DNA from: Streptomyces sp. Tu6071
Lineage (GTDB): Bacteria; Actinomycetota; Actinomycetes; Streptomycetales; Streptomycetaceae
Length of the DNA: 64,000 bases
NCBI RefSeq assembly: GCF_000213055.1
Contig: NZ_CM001165.1
Coordinates: 4,548,945 to 4,612,944 of the forward strand
Direction of reading: 5' to 3'
Positions 44,142 to 53,150 of this stretch are shown piece after piece. Both the position numbers and the translations under genes were made by a program. The first letter of the stretch is position 1; each line of letters starts with the position of its first letter. The notes beneath the pieces are model-generated. The model had not been told where the DNA came from. It ran no database searches and saw only the letters and a program-made list of their open reading frames with translations.

Positions 44142-46511
44142 CTACGGCCGCGAGGGCGTCACCGCCGGTGGCGCGTCGCCCGCCGCCGTGCCCCACGACG
44201 AGGGCTCGGTGCCCACCGCGAAGTCGAGCCGCCGGCCCTCGCGCAGGTCGTCCGTCGTCAGGTACGTGCGGTCCCACGCCTTGCCGTCGAGCCGCACGGA
44301 CCGCGTGTACCTCTGGTCCGCCGACGTGCCCGGCGCCGTGACCGTGAAGCGGCCCGCCGGGTAGTAGCGCTTGTCCAGCGTGAGATCGACCCGGTCGAAG
44401 ACCGGCGTCGACAGGCTCCAGGTGTCGGTCCCCGGCTGCACCGGGTACACGCCGATCGCCGAGAGCACCATCCAGGCCGACATCGTGCCGAGGTCGTCGT
44501 TGCCTGTCATGCCGGTCGGGGTGTCGGTGAACAGGGTCAGCGCCGCGTGCACGACATCGGTGGTCTTCCACGGCTGCCCCGTGGACAGGTACGTGTACGG
44601 GGCGATGAGGTCGGGCTCGTTCTGCGGGTTGTACTTGTCCGCGTTGTAGTAGTCGTACGGGCCGTTGACCCACACCTCGCGGGCCGTCTTCGCCGGGTCG
44701 GCCACGAGCTGGTCGTAGGCGAAGAAGGAGTCGAGGCGCTGCCGCGCCGCGTCCTGGCCGCCGATCAGGCCGATCACGCCCGGCAGGTCCTGCGGCACCA
44801 TCCACTGGTACTGCCACGCCGTGCCCTCGTGGAAGCCCTCGCTCTGCGCGGGGTCGGCGGGCCCGGCGAAGGCGCCCGAGGCGTCGCGGGAGCGGAAGAA
44901 GCCGGTCGAGGGGTCGAAGATCTTCCGGTAGTTCTGGGCGCGTTCCGCGTAGCGGCGCGCGTCCGCGTCGTGCCCGAGGTCCTTCGCCATCCGGCTCAGC
45001 ATGGCGTCGGACAGGGCGTATTCGAGCGTCGCGGAACCGCCGTGGTCGAAGTCCGAGTCACCTGGCTTGGCGTGCGGGCGGCCCTTGATGTACGGCGCGT
45101 AACCGTCCTTCAGGTACTGGGCGTTGGCCTCGCGGCCGACCGCCGGGGAGTCCGCGGGCGGCACCCCGTCCGCGTTCTTCCGCAGCGCCCGGTACGCCTC
45201 CTCCTCGTGGCCCTTGAGCAGTCCCTGCTGGTAGGCGTTGGTGAGGAACGGGGTGACCGGGTCACCCGTCATGATGTTCGTCTCGACCGTCCCGTACCCC
45301 CACTTGGGCAGCCAGCCGCTCTCCTTGTCGACGCGCAGCACCGACAGCGCCATGTCCCGCGCCTCGTGCGGGGCGAGCAGCGAGAGGAGCTGGGTCTGCG
45401 TGCGGTACGTGTCCCACAGCGACCAGTTCTGGTAGTACGTGAAGCCCTTGGCGCGGTGCTTCTTCTGGTCCCAGCCGGTGTAGCGGCCGTCCACGTCGGC
45501 GCCGAGGTTCGGGGCGAGGAAGGACCGGTAGAGCGAGGAGTAGAAGGTGCGGCGCAGCGTCTCGTCACCGCCCTGCGCCGCGACCGTGCCGAGCCGCTTC
45601 TCCCACGTCGCGTCCGCCGCGCGGCGCGCCCGGTCGAAGGAAGTCCCGCCCTCCGCCCTGAGGTTGCGGGCCGCGCCCGCCGCGTCGACGTAGGACAGGG
45701 CGGTCGTCGCCTCGACCGTGCGGTCCTTGCGGGTGTCGAAGCGCACGTAGGCGCCGTTGCCGCCCTCCTTCGCGGCCGAGGACTTCGCACCGGCCGTCAC
45801 CTTGCCGTCCGCCCACGTGCCGTACGAGGCGAAGGGCCGGTCGAAGCGCGTGATCGTGTAGACGGTGTACGGCACGGTGTCCTGGCAGAAGCCCCGGCCG
45901 GTGATGGCGGTGCGGACCGTGCGGGAGTCGAGGACCTCGACCTTCGTCGAGACCGTCCGGTGCAGCGACTGACCGGCGTTGAGCAGGACGTTCGCCTTGT
46001 CCGTCGCCGGGAAGGTGTACCGCTGCTTCCCGGTCCGCTCGGTCGCGGTGGCCTCCGCCCGCACGCCGTACGTCTTGAGGCCGACCCGGTAGTACCCGGG
46101 GTGGGCCTCCTCGTCGTCGTGGCTGTACGCGGAGGCGTACTTCGCGTCGTCCGTCTCGGTGATGTCCCCCGTCGTGGGGAGGACGGGCAGATCGCCGCCG
46201 AGCCCGCAGCCGACGCCCGAGATGTGGGTCAGGCTCAGGCCCTTGATGTGGTCCTGCTGGTAGTCGTAGCCGGTCGTGTGACCGGTGTCCGGGGAGAGCT
46301 GCACCATGCCGAAGGGCACCGCCGCTCCGGGGTAGGTGTTCCCCTCGTTCGAGGTGCCGATGAAGGGATTGACCAGGTCGGTGAGGTGGTCCCGCCCCGG
46401 CGCGTGCCCGGTGACCGCCTGCGCGGAGGGCGCGAGCAGCACACCGCCCACGAGCGTTCCGGCGAGCAGCGCGACCGCGCCCCGCCTGCGGAATCGATGA
46501 GGCCATGACAT
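44142..46511 (-). CDS. Secreted GH92 alpha-mannosidase
   Basis: A 789-residue exported glycoside hydrolase. The N-terminus has a twin-Arg-like RRR before a hydrophobic signal ending APSAQA (about residue 32). GH92 landmarks are LVNPFIGTSNEGNTYPGAAVPFGMVQLSPDT, DHIKGLSLTHISGVGC, FYSSLYRSFLAPN, YYQNWSLWDTYRTQTQLLSLL, GFHEGTAWQYQWMVPQD (probable general acid Glu) and GNDDLGTMSAWMVLSAIGVYPVQPG (metal-binding acidic residues). The family are calcium-dependent exo-alpha-mannosidases. The ATG at 46511 follows GGAGGG by 11 nt. A LacI-type palindrome lies 26 nt upstream. Confidence 0.95.
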   Translation of the reverse strand: MSWPHRFRRRGAVALLAGTLVGGVLLAPSAQAVTGHAPGRDHLTDLVNPFIGTSNEGNTYPGAAVPFGMVQLSPDTGHTTGYDYQQDHIKGLSLTHISGVGCGLGGDLPVLPTTGDITETDDAKYASAYSHDDEEAHPGYYRVGLKTYGVRAEATATERTGKQRYTFPATDKANVLLNAGQSLHRTVSTKVEVLDSRTVRTAITGRGFCQDTVPYTVYTITRFDRPFASYGTWADGKVTAGAKSSAAKEGGNGAYVRFDTRKDRTVEATTALSYVDAAGAARNLRAEGGTSFDRARRAADATWEKRLGTVAAQGGDETLRRTFYSSLYRSFLAPNLGADVDGRYTGWDQKKHRAKGFTYYQNWSLWDTYRTQTQLLSLLAPHEARDMALSVLRVDKESGWLPKWGYGTVETNIMTGDPVTPFLTNAYQQGLLKGHEEEAYRALRKNADGVPPADSPAVGREANAQYLKDGYAPYIKGRPHAKPGDSDFDHGGSATLEYALSDAMLSRMAKDLGHDADARRYAERAQNYRKIFDPSTGFFRSRDASGAFAGPADPAQSEGFHEGTAWQYQWMVPQDLPGVIGLIGGQDAARQRLDSFFAYDQLVADPAKTAREVWVNGPYDYYNADKYNPQNEPDLIAPYTYLSTGQPWKTTDVVHAALTLFTDTPTGMTGNDDLGTMSAWMVLSAIGVYPVQPGTDTWSLSTPVFDRVDLTLDKRYYPAGRFTVTAPGTSADQRYTRSVRLDGKAWDRTYLTTDDLREGRRLDFAVGTEPSSWGTAAGDAPPAVTPSRP

Positions 46512-46536
46512 GTGGGGGATGCCCTCCAGCCGCTGA

Positions 46537-46548
46537 GACAACGTTGTC
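46537..46548 (-). promoter_or_regulatory. LacI-type operator of the mannosidase gene
   Basis: GACAACGTTGTC is a perfect 12-bp palindrome with the central CG typical of LacI-family sites. Its position near the start codon suits sugar-responsive repression. The cognate regulator is not in this window. Confidence 0.6.
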
Positions 46549-46794
46549 AGCGGGTCATTCTTCGACGGGGCGGGGAGGGGGTCAAGAGGGCGGGCCGAAG
46601 CGCGAGTTGCCGGTATGTGCCCGCCCCCTGTCCGGCGGTGTCGGGGGGCGACCCCCTACCCGGGTACCGGCCGGGGCGCCCGCCCGCTACCCCGGTACCA
46701 CCCGCGACGTGGCTCCCCGGTGTGATGCCCGGCCGTACGCCGTCTTCCTACCTTCCCTCCCGTCAGGACGGACGACAGGGAGGGAGACGGGGGA

Positions 46795-47904
46795 ATGCGA
46801 GACCTCGGGGCGGGACATTTCAGGGCGGGACCGGTTGGAGCGGCTGAGGCGGCTGAGGCGGTCGGGGCGGTTGACGCGGTCGGGGCGGGGGGTTCCGGGG
46901 CGGGACGTTTCGGCGCGCGGCGCTTCCGGACCGCGCTGGCACGCGCCCTACTGACCACCCTGCTCGCCCTCTCGCTCGTCGGGGGCGCGGCGGGCTGGGC
47001 CTCGGCGAGCGGGGAGGCCGTGGCGGGCGGTCCGCCTCCCGGCACGGCGGCCTGGCGGGCGGACGACTCCTTCGGCGCGAGGCTGCCCGACCCCGTCACC
47101 GCGAGCCCCGCCGAGGTCGCCGCCTTCTTCGCCGGGCTCAGCGGCCCGCAGCGGCACCGGCTCGTCGCCGCGCACCCGGGCGTCGTCGGCAATCTCGACG
47201 GCGTCCCCGTGGCCCTCCGGTACGAGGCCAACGCGGCGGCCGGTCCGCACGTGCTGGCGTACGACCCGCGCGGGCGCGGGCTCGTCGCGCGGGTCGTGGG
47301 CGACCTGGACACGGCCACGCACGTGGCGGTCGTCGTCCCGGGCTCGGACATCGACCTCGCGTCCTCCGCCCGCCTCACGCGGTGGGCCACCGACCTCCGG
47401 GAGGCGGCGGGCGAGGACACGGCCGTCATCGCCTGGGCCGGGTACACGACGCCCGACGGCATCGGCGTCGACCTCGCGACGGGCCGGCTCGCCGAGGCGG
47501 GCGCGAAGCGGCTGACCCGGTTCACCGAGGGCCTGGACGCGGCCGGGCTCCCCGCCCCCGCCCTCTTCTGCCACAGCTACGGCTCCGTCGTCTGCGGCCT
47601 CGCCGCCTCGCGCACCGACGCCCGCGACCTCGTCGTCATGGGCTCGCCCGGCATGCGCGCCGACAACGTCGCGGCGCTCCGCACCGGGGCGCACGTCTGG
47701 GCCGCGGAGTCCCCGCACGACTGGATCACGCACGTCCCGCACACCGAGTTCCTGGGCCTCGGCCACGGCCCCGGCCCCACCTCACCCGGCTTCGGCGCCA
47801 CCGTACTGCCCGCCACCGACGTCCCGGCCCACGACGCCTACTTCACCCCCGGCACCTCCACGCTCACCGCGTTCGGCGCCATCGCGGGAGGTGAGCTGCG
47901 ATGA
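46795..47904 (+). CDS. Alpha/beta hydrolase, DUF1023 type, with N-terminal signal or anchor
   Basis: A 369-residue protein. Residues 1-40 are Gly/Ala-rich repeats, followed by a hydrophobic segment (about 50-72, ALARALLTTLLALSLVGGAAGWASA). The hydrolase domain has NLDGVPVALRYEANA, HVAVVVPGSDIDLASS, TAVIAWAGYTTPDGIGVDLATGRLAEAGAKRLTRFTEGL and the nucleophile elbow CHSYGS (Ser), with DWITHVPHTEFLG-LGHG near the end. The DUF1023 family is common in actinobacteria; the substrate is unknown. The ATG at 46795 has AGGGAGG upstream. Its stop overlaps the acyltransferase start (ATGA). Confidence 0.88.
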   Translation: MRDLGAGHFRAGPVGAAEAAEAVGAVDAVGAGGSGAGRFGARRFRTALARALLTTLLALSLVGGAAGWASASGEAVAGGPPPGTAAWRADDSFGARLPDPVTASPAEVAAFFAGLSGPQRHRLVAAHPGVVGNLDGVPVALRYEANAAAGPHVLAYDPRGRGLVARVVGDLDTATHVAVVVPGSDIDLASSARLTRWATDLREAAGEDTAVIAWAGYTTPDGIGVDLATGRLAEAGAKRLTRFTEGLDAAGLPAPALFCHSYGSVVCGLAASRTDARDLVVMGSPGMRADNVAALRTGAHVWAAESPHDWITHVPHTEFLGLGHGPGPTSPGFGATVLPATDVPAHDAYFTPGTSTLTAFGAIAGGELR

Positions 47905-49112
47905 GGACGACGACCGGCTTCACGCGGCTGGCGGCCCGGCTCGACGCGCGCACCCCGCCCCACCGCGACCGGGCGCTCGACGGCCTGCGCGCGCTCGCGC
48001 TCCTCGCCGTCCCCACCGGTCACTGGCTCCTCGGCGGGCTCACGCGCGACAGCGGCGGCGGGCTGCACAACGCGAGCCCGCTCGCGACGTTCGGCGGCCT
48101 GGCCCCGGCGAGCTGGGTGCTCCAGATGCTGGGCATCTTCTTCCTGGTCGGCGGCCACGCCTCGTACCTCTCCTACCGGCGCCGCACGGGCTCCGCGCGG
48201 CAGTGGACCGCGGGCCGCGTCAAGCGCCTCGGCCGCCCGCTCCTCGGCGTCACCGCGGTGTGGGCGCTGCTGCTCCCGCTCCTCCACTACGGCCTCGGCG
48301 TCCCGGCCGACACCCTGCACACCGCCGCGACCCTGGTCGTGCAGCCCCTGTGGTTCGTCGGCGTCTACGCGGTCGTCACGGCCCTCACGCCGTACTGCGT
48401 CCGCGCCTCCGAGCGGCTCGGCGCGTGGGCCGCGCTGCCGTTGCTCGGCTCCGTCGCCGTCGTCGACCTCCTGCGGTACGGGCCGTACGCGGACGCGATG
48501 CCCTCGTGGCTGAGCCTGCTGAACCTGCTCCCCGGCTGGATGTTCGCCTACCAGCTCGGCGTCTCCTGGGGGGACGGGCGCCTCGGGCGGCGCGGGGGGT
48601 GGCTGCTCCTCGGGGGCGGCACGGCGCTCTTCGCCACGCTCCTGCTCGTCCTCCACTACCCGGTGTCGATGGTGGGGGTGCCCGGCGAGGCCCGGACCAA
48701 CTCGCACCCGCCGTCCCTGCTCGTCCTCGCGCTCGCCGCCGCCCAGTGCGGCGCGGCGATCCTGCTGCGCGAGCGGCTCGCGCGCCTGCTGCGGCGGCCC
48801 GCGCTGTGGGCCCCCGTGGTGCTCGTCAACCTGTCGGCGATGACGCTCCTGTGCTGGCACCAGTCGGCGATGCTCGCCGCCGCGATCCCCGGCTCCTTCC
48901 TCGGCGCGCTCCCGGGGCTGACCACCGCGCCGGACACGGTCGGCTGGGTGCTCGCGCGCCTCGCGTGGATGCCGCTCTTCGCGGGGCTGCTCGTGGTGAT
49001 CACGAAGTACGCGAGGCCGCTGGAGGAGCCGTGGAAGCGGACCGGGGCGGTGCGCGCGGTGGCGGTGGGGGTGCTGGCGGCGGGGTTCGGGTACTTCGCG
49101 CTGGCCGCGTGA
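47901..49112 (+). CDS. Acyltransferase family 3 membrane protein
   Basis: A 403-residue integral membrane protein with about ten hydrophobic helices. RALDGLRALALLAVPTGHW and FFLVGGHASYLSYRRR are characteristic of acyltransferase_3/OafA-like proteins, including the conserved His in the first helix. LLCWHQSAM near residue 315 is also family-like. Members O-acylate sugars, antibiotics or wall polymers. The ATG at 47901 overlaps the hydrolase stop, so the two form an operon. Acceptor and donor are unknown. Confidence 0.88.
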   Translation: MRTTTGFTRLAARLDARTPPHRDRALDGLRALALLAVPTGHWLLGGLTRDSGGGLHNASPLATFGGLAPASWVLQMLGIFFLVGGHASYLSYRRRTGSARQWTAGRVKRLGRPLLGVTAVWALLLPLLHYGLGVPADTLHTAATLVVQPLWFVGVYAVVTALTPYCVRASERLGAWAALPLLGSVAVVDLLRYGPYADAMPSWLSLLNLLPGWMFAYQLGVSWGDGRLGRRGGWLLLGGGTALFATLLLVLHYPVSMVGVPGEARTNSHPPSLLVLALAAAQCGAAILLRERLARLLRRPALWAPVVLVNLSAMTLLCWHQSAMLAAAIPGSFLGALPGLTTAPDTVGWVLARLAWMPLFAGLLVVITKYARPLEEPWKRTGAVRAVAVGVLAAGFGYFALAA

Positions 49113-49230
49113 GGGATCGTGGGGAGTCGTGCGGCGCGGGGAGATCGGGGAGGTGGCGGCGGCGTGAGCCGGGTCGTGAGGGCGGTGTGCGGGGCGGCGC
49201 GGCGTCGGCCGGCGGCGCGCGGAATGACGG

Positions 49231-49320
49231 TGCGTGGGACGGCGATGTGCGAGGTGGCGATGTGTGGGACGGCGATGTGTGAGGTGGCGATGCGTGGGGT
49301 GGCGTTGTGTGGGGTGGCCG
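49231..49320 (+). repeat. Three 30-bp tandem repeats before the two-component operon
   Basis: Units 49231-49260, 49261-49290 and 49291-49320 align exactly, with the third more diverged. Each is made of two related 15-bp halves (TGYGTGGGACGGCGA and TGTGYGAGGTGGCGA). They lie 53-142 nt before the kinase start. The surrounding gap 49113-49372 has no credible gene. Confidence 0.85.
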
Positions 49321-49372
49321 GATTCCGCGCGTCCGCGGACACCGTCGCGTCGCGCGTTAGAGGGTGGAGCGC

Positions 49373-50629
49373 ATGACCTCGGAGAAGGGGCCCACGACCT
49401 CGGAGAACGGGCCCGCGAACTCGGCGAAGGAGTACCGCGCGCTGTTCGCGGGGGCGCGGAGCCCGTGGACGCGGTTGCTGCCGTGGGGCGTGGCGCTCGT
49501 ACTCGCCGTCGTCCTGCTGCCCGTCCAGCTCAACCTGCTCGTCTCGGACTACCGGCTCGACGGCGGACTCGCGAGCGCGCTCGCCATCGCGCAGGCCGCG
49601 CCGCTGCTCCTCGCCGTCGTCCGCCCGCTGACCGCCTGGTACGTGATCTTCGCGGTGGACGTCATGGGGGCGCTCGTTCTGCTCTCCACCGATCTCGGGA
49701 AGCCGCTGCTGTGGCCGTTCCCCGCCCCCGTGATCGTCGGGTACCTCGGGCTCTGCCTCGCCCTCGGCCTGCGCGAGAGCCGCCGGACGCTCCTGGGCGT
49801 GTGGCTCGCGACGGCGGGCGCGACCGCCGTCCTGGAGTTCCTGCGGCCCGACGACGCGCACGCCAACGGCATCGTCCTCGCGGTGCTCAGCGGTGTCGCG
49901 CTCGTCCTCGCCGCCGCGCTCAAGGAGCGGTACGAGGTCAACCGCCGCCTCGTCGCGCAGGAGGCGATCAGCGAGGCCGAGCGCGACCGGCGCACACTGC
50001 TGGAGGAACGGACGCGCATCGCACGGGAGTTGCACGACGTCGTGGCGCACCACATGTCCGTCATCACGGTGCAGGCGGACACCGCCGCCTACCGTCTCGC
50101 CGACGTACCGCCCGACGTGCGCGAGGAGTTCACGTCCATCGCGGCGACCGCGCGCGCCTCGCTGAGCGAGATGCGCCGGCTGCTCGGCGTACTGCGCAAC
50201 GAGGAGACGCGCGGCGAACTCGCGCCGCAGCCGGGCCTCGCGCAGATCGGGCGGCTCGTGGAGGCGACGGCGCGGGCGGGGATTCCCGTGGAGTACGCCC
50301 CCTGCGAGGCCGGGGTCCCCGAGGCGGTGGGGCTCTCGGCGTACCGGATCGTCCAGGAGGCGCTCGCGAACGTCGTCCGGCACGCGCCCGGCGCCCCCGC
50401 CCGTGTCGCGCTCTCCTCCGACGGCGCCTCGCTCACCGTCCTCGTCGTCAACGAGCCGCCGCCCGAGCCGCCCGGCGGACCGCTGGAGACGAGCGGGACC
50501 GGGCACGGTCTCGTCGGAATGCGCGAGCGCGTACGGCTCGTGGGCGGCACCCTGGACACCGGCCCGCTGCCGGACGGCGGCTACCGGGTGGCCGCCCGGC
50601 TCCCCCTGACCGAAAGGGACCGCACGTGA
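49373..50629 (+). CDS. Sensor histidine kinase of a NarL-type pair
   Basis: A 418-residue kinase. Five to six membrane helices span about residues 35-180. The HisKA_3 helix is RRTLLEERTRIARELHDVVAHHMSVITVQADTAAY with His221. The HATPase has AYRIVQEALANVVRHA (N box) and GHGLVGMRERVRLVGG (G box). It should autophosphorylate and signal to the response regulator encoded next, with which it overlaps by 4 nt. The ATG at 49373 follows GGTGGAG; a GTG at 49364 is an alternative. The stimulus is unknown. Confidence 0.95.
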   Translation: MTSEKGPTTSENGPANSAKEYRALFAGARSPWTRLLPWGVALVLAVVLLPVQLNLLVSDYRLDGGLASALAIAQAAPLLLAVVRPLTAWYVIFAVDVMGALVLLSTDLGKPLLWPFPAPVIVGYLGLCLALGLRESRRTLLGVWLATAGATAVLEFLRPDDAHANGIVLAVLSGVALVLAAALKERYEVNRRLVAQEAISEAERDRRTLLEERTRIARELHDVVAHHMSVITVQADTAAYRLADVPPDVREEFTSIAATARASLSEMRRLLGVLRNEETRGELAPQPGLAQIGRLVEATARAGIPVEYAPCEAGVPEAVGLSAYRIVQEALANVVRHAPGAPARVALSSDGASLTVLVVNEPPPEPPGGPLETSGTGHGLVGMRERVRLVGGTLDTGPLPDGGYRVAARLPLTERDRT

Positions 50630-51300
50630 CGACGCGCGTCATCATCGTCGACGACCAAGCCATGGTGCGCGCGGGCTTCGCCGCGCTGCTCGCCGCCCAG
50701 AGCGACATCGACGTGGTCGGCGAGGCCCCCGACGGCGCCCAGGGCGTCGAGCTGAGCCGCCGCACCCACCCCGACGTCGTGCTCATGGACGTACGGATGC
50801 CCGAGATGGACGGCCTGGAGGCCGCGCGCCGCCTCCTCGCGCCGCCGCCCGGCGTGACGCACCGGCCGCGCGTCCTGATGCTCACGACCTTCGACGTCGA
50901 CGACTACGTGTACGAGGCGCTGCGGGCCGGGGCGAGCGGCTTCCTCCTGAAGGACGCGCCGCCCGCCGACCTCATCGCCGCCGTACGGGTCGTGGCGGCG
51001 GGCGACGCCCTGCTCGCGCCCTCCGTGACGCGCCGCCTCATCGCCGACTTCGCCCGGCAGCGCCCCGCCCCCGGGAAGCCCGCGCTGCGCCTCAAGGCGC
51101 TGACCGAGCGCGAGACCGAGGTCCTCACCCTCGTGGCGCGCGGCCGGTCCAACGCCGAGATCGCCGAGAGCCTGGTCCTCGCCGAGCAGACGGTGAAGAC
51201 GCACGTGAGCCGCGTCCTCACGAAGCTCGGCCTGCGCGACCGGGCCCAGGCGGTGGTCTTCGCGTACGAGTCGGGGCTGGTGGCGCCGGGGGAGGTGTAG
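50626..51300 (+). CDS. LuxR/NarL-family response regulator
   Basis: A 224-residue regulator. The receiver domain (1-125) has Asp9/Asp10 (VDD), phospho-acceptor Asp55 (VVLMDVRMPEMDG) and Lys in LLKDAPPADL. The output domain (about 155-220) is a LuxR HTH, LTERETEVLTLVARGRSNAEIAESLVLAEQTVKTHVSRVLTKLGLRDRAQAVVFAYE. The GTG at 50626 overlaps the kinase stop. No promoter of its own is needed. Confidence 0.96.
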   Translation: MTTRVIIVDDQAMVRAGFAALLAAQSDIDVVGEAPDGAQGVELSRRTHPDVVLMDVRMPEMDGLEAARRLLAPPPGVTHRPRVLMLTTFDVDDYVYEALRAGASGFLLKDAPPADLIAAVRVVAAGDALLAPSVTRRLIADFARQRPAPGKPALRLKALTERETEVLTLVARGRSNAEIAESLVLAEQTVKTHVSRVLTKLGLRDRAQAVVFAYESGLVAPGEV

Positions 51301-51372
51301 GGGCGCGGGGCGGGAGGCGCAGGGGGCGCGGGGCCGGGACGGCAGGGGCGCGGGGCGGGGGCGGGCCCAGCG

Positions 51373-52107
51373 TCAGGACGACGGTCGGCCCGAGAGTCCC
51401 AGCGCCCTCGCGACCCCCACCGCCCCCGGCAGTTCCCCCTCGCGCCCCGGGTCCGCCGCGAACGCGCGGACGACGTAGGCGGCGAAGCGGGCCGACGCCG
51501 CGGGCGGGACCGGGGCGGGGCCGCCGTGGATGCCCTTGTTGGCGAGGAGCATCAGGAGGAGGTCGTCGAGGACGAAGTCGGCGCGCAGCCTCCCCGCCGC
51601 CTGGGCCCGCCGGGCCAGGCCGGCCATCGCGCGCAGGTCCTCGGCGCGGCCCCGCGCCGCCGCCGCGATGTCCGGGCCCGTCAGGTGCGAGAGGAACAGC
51701 TCGGTCAGGCCCCGGTCCCGCGCGTGCAGCGCGCACAGGCCCTCGATCACCGCGCACAGCCCCCGCCACGGGTCCGGGTCGGCGGCCCCCGCCGCCACGA
51801 TCTCGCGGCACGCGCGCAACGGCTCGGCGAACGCCTCGGCGAGCAGCGCCTGCTTCGTCGCGAAGTGCCGGTAGAGCGTCGCGGGCCCCACCCCGGCCCG
51901 CCGCGCGACCTCGCGCAGCGGCACGTCCACGCCCTCGGCACGGAAGAGGTCCCGGGCGGCGGCGAGAACCCGCTCCCGGTTCTCGCGCGCGTCGGCGCGT
52001 CCGGCCTGTTCGGCCCGTCCGGCCCGTCCGGCCTGTTCGGCCCGTCCGGCCCGTCCGGCCTGTCCGGCCTGTTCGGCCCGTCCGCTCCGAGAGAGATCGT
52101 CGGTCAC
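51373..52107 (-). CDS. TetR-family repressor with repetitive N-terminal tail
   Basis: A 244-residue TetR regulator. Residues 9-39 are a low-complexity tail made of tripeptide units (EQA/GRA/GQA). The HTH (about 42-90) is RENRERVLAAARDLFRAEGVDVPLREVARRAGVGPATLYRHFATKQALLAEAF. The C-terminal ligand domain has FLSHLTGPDIAAAA and LMLLANKGIHG. The GTG at 52107 is likely leaderless, with TAAAGT as -10. It diverges from a quinone oxidoreductase gene across 75 nt holding an inverted repeat, so it probably represses that gene and itself. Confidence 0.93.
   Translation of the reverse strand: MTDDLSRSGRAEQAGQAGRAGRAEQAGRAGRAEQAGRADARENRERVLAAARDLFRAEGVDVPLREVARRAGVGPATLYRHFATKQALLAEAFAEPLRACREIVAAGAADPDPWRGLCAVIEGLCALHARDRGLTELFLSHLTGPDIAAAARGRAEDLRAMAGLARRAQAAGRLRADFVLDDLLLMLLANKGIHGGPAPVPPAASARFAAYVVRAFAADPGREGELPGAVGVARALGLSGRPSS
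52002..52083 (-). repeat. 9-bp tandem repeats in the tetR coding sequence
   Basis: Roughly nine 9-bp units of the types TGTTCGGCC, CGTCCGGCC and TGTCCGGCC run end to end, with a 27-bp higher-order period. Length change would stay in frame and only alter the N-terminal tail of the repressor. Confidence 0.8.
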
Positions 52108-52113
52108 GCTCTC

Positions 52114-52148
52114 ACTTTAGCCAACCGGACGGGGGCGTCCGTTACGGT
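52114..52148. promoter_or_regulatory. Divergent promoters with TetR operator
   Basis: The inverted repeat CGGACG-GGGG-CGTCCG (52126-52141) lies between TAAAGT (minus strand -10, 52119-52114) and TACGGT (plus strand -10, 52143-52148). A repressor bound there would cover both promoters. Confidence 0.55.
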
Positions 52149-52182
52149 CCGGGAGAGACCCCGACGCCGAAGGAGCGCACCC

Positions 52183-53139
52183 GTGAAAGCCATCGTGATC
52201 AGGAGTTTCGGCGAGCCCGAGGGCCTGGAGACGGTCGACCTCCCCACCCCTCGCCCGGCGGCGGGCCAGGTCCTCGTCGCGACGGAGGCGATCGGCGTCG
52301 GCGGCGTGGACGTCCTCATCCGCCGGGGCGCGCTCGCCGCGTACGGCTTCGCGCCCGGCTTCGTCCCGGGCGGCGAGTCCGCCGGTACGGTCACCGAGAC
52401 CGGCCCCGGGGTCGACCCGGCCTGGCGCGGGCGCCGCGTGTGGGCGGCGAGCGGGGCGGGCGGGAGCTACGCCGAGTACGTCCTCGCCCCCGCGGACCAG
52501 CTCGTGCCCCTCCCACCGGACCTGACCCCCGCCGCCGCCGTCACGCTCGGCAGCGCCGGGGCGGTCGCGCACTTCGGGCTCGACCGCGCGCGGCTCGCGG
52601 CGGGGGAGCGCGTGCTGGTGCGCGGCGCCTCGGGCTCGCTCGGCATCGCCGCCGTACAGCTCGCCGCCCGCGCGGGCGCCGTCGTCACGGCGACCGCGTC
52701 GGCCCCGGACCGCGCGGCCCGCCTCCGCGCGCTCGGCGCCGCGGAGACGACCGGTCGCACGCCGACGCCCGGCGCGGCCCCGTACGACGTGATCCTGGAC
52801 GTCGTCTCGGGCCCCGACCTCCCCGCCTTCCTCGGCCTCCTCGCCCCGAACGGCCGCCTGGTGAGCGTCGGGGCGGTCGGTGGTCAGCCGCCCGAGGACT
52901 TCGGCACGCACCTGATGACGGCCTTCCAGAAGTCGCTGACCTTCGCCACGCTGAGCCTCGCGACGATCGCCCCGGAAGCCCTGCGCACGCTACGGACCAC
53001 CCACTTCGCGGCGGCGGCCCGGGGCGACCTCGCCACGGTCGTCCACGCGACCCTGCCCCTGACCGAGGCAGCAGCGGCACACGCGGAAATGGACACGGGA
53101 AACGTATTCGGCCGCCTGGTACTGACACCCGGCAACTGA
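52183..53139 (+). CDS. Zinc-independent quinone oxidoreductase (MDR family)
   Basis: A 318-residue NADPH-dependent reductase of the QOR branch. The N-terminal GroES-like part is KAIVIRSFGEPEGLETVDLPTPRPAAGQVLVATEAIGVGGVDVLIRRGAL. The Rossmann part is VLVRGASGSLGIAAVQLAARAGAVVTATAS, and IVLDVVSGPD-like VILDVVSGPDLPAFLGLLAPNGRLVSVG follows. No catalytic-zinc Cys/His set is seen. The GTG at 52183 follows AAGGAG. Likely reduces quinones or enones under control of the divergent TetR. Confidence 0.93.
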   Translation: MKAIVIRSFGEPEGLETVDLPTPRPAAGQVLVATEAIGVGGVDVLIRRGALAAYGFAPGFVPGGESAGTVTETGPGVDPAWRGRRVWAASGAGGSYAEYVLAPADQLVPLPPDLTPAAAVTLGSAGAVAHFGLDRARLAAGERVLVRGASGSLGIAAVQLAARAGAVVTATASAPDRAARLRALGAAETTGRTPTPGAAPYDVILDVVSGPDLPAFLGLLAPNGRLVSVGAVGGQPPEDFGTHLMTAFQKSLTFATLSLATIAPEALRTLRTTHFAAAARGDLATVVHATLPLTEAAAAHAEMDTGNVFGRLVLTPGN

Positions 53140-53150
53140 GCAGCGCCCCC

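Noticed and set aside
49234..51300. A single 688-codon frame joining the repeat region to the response regulator
   Set aside because: Its first 460 codons are an alternative frame of the kinase gene; the real regulator starts at 50626.
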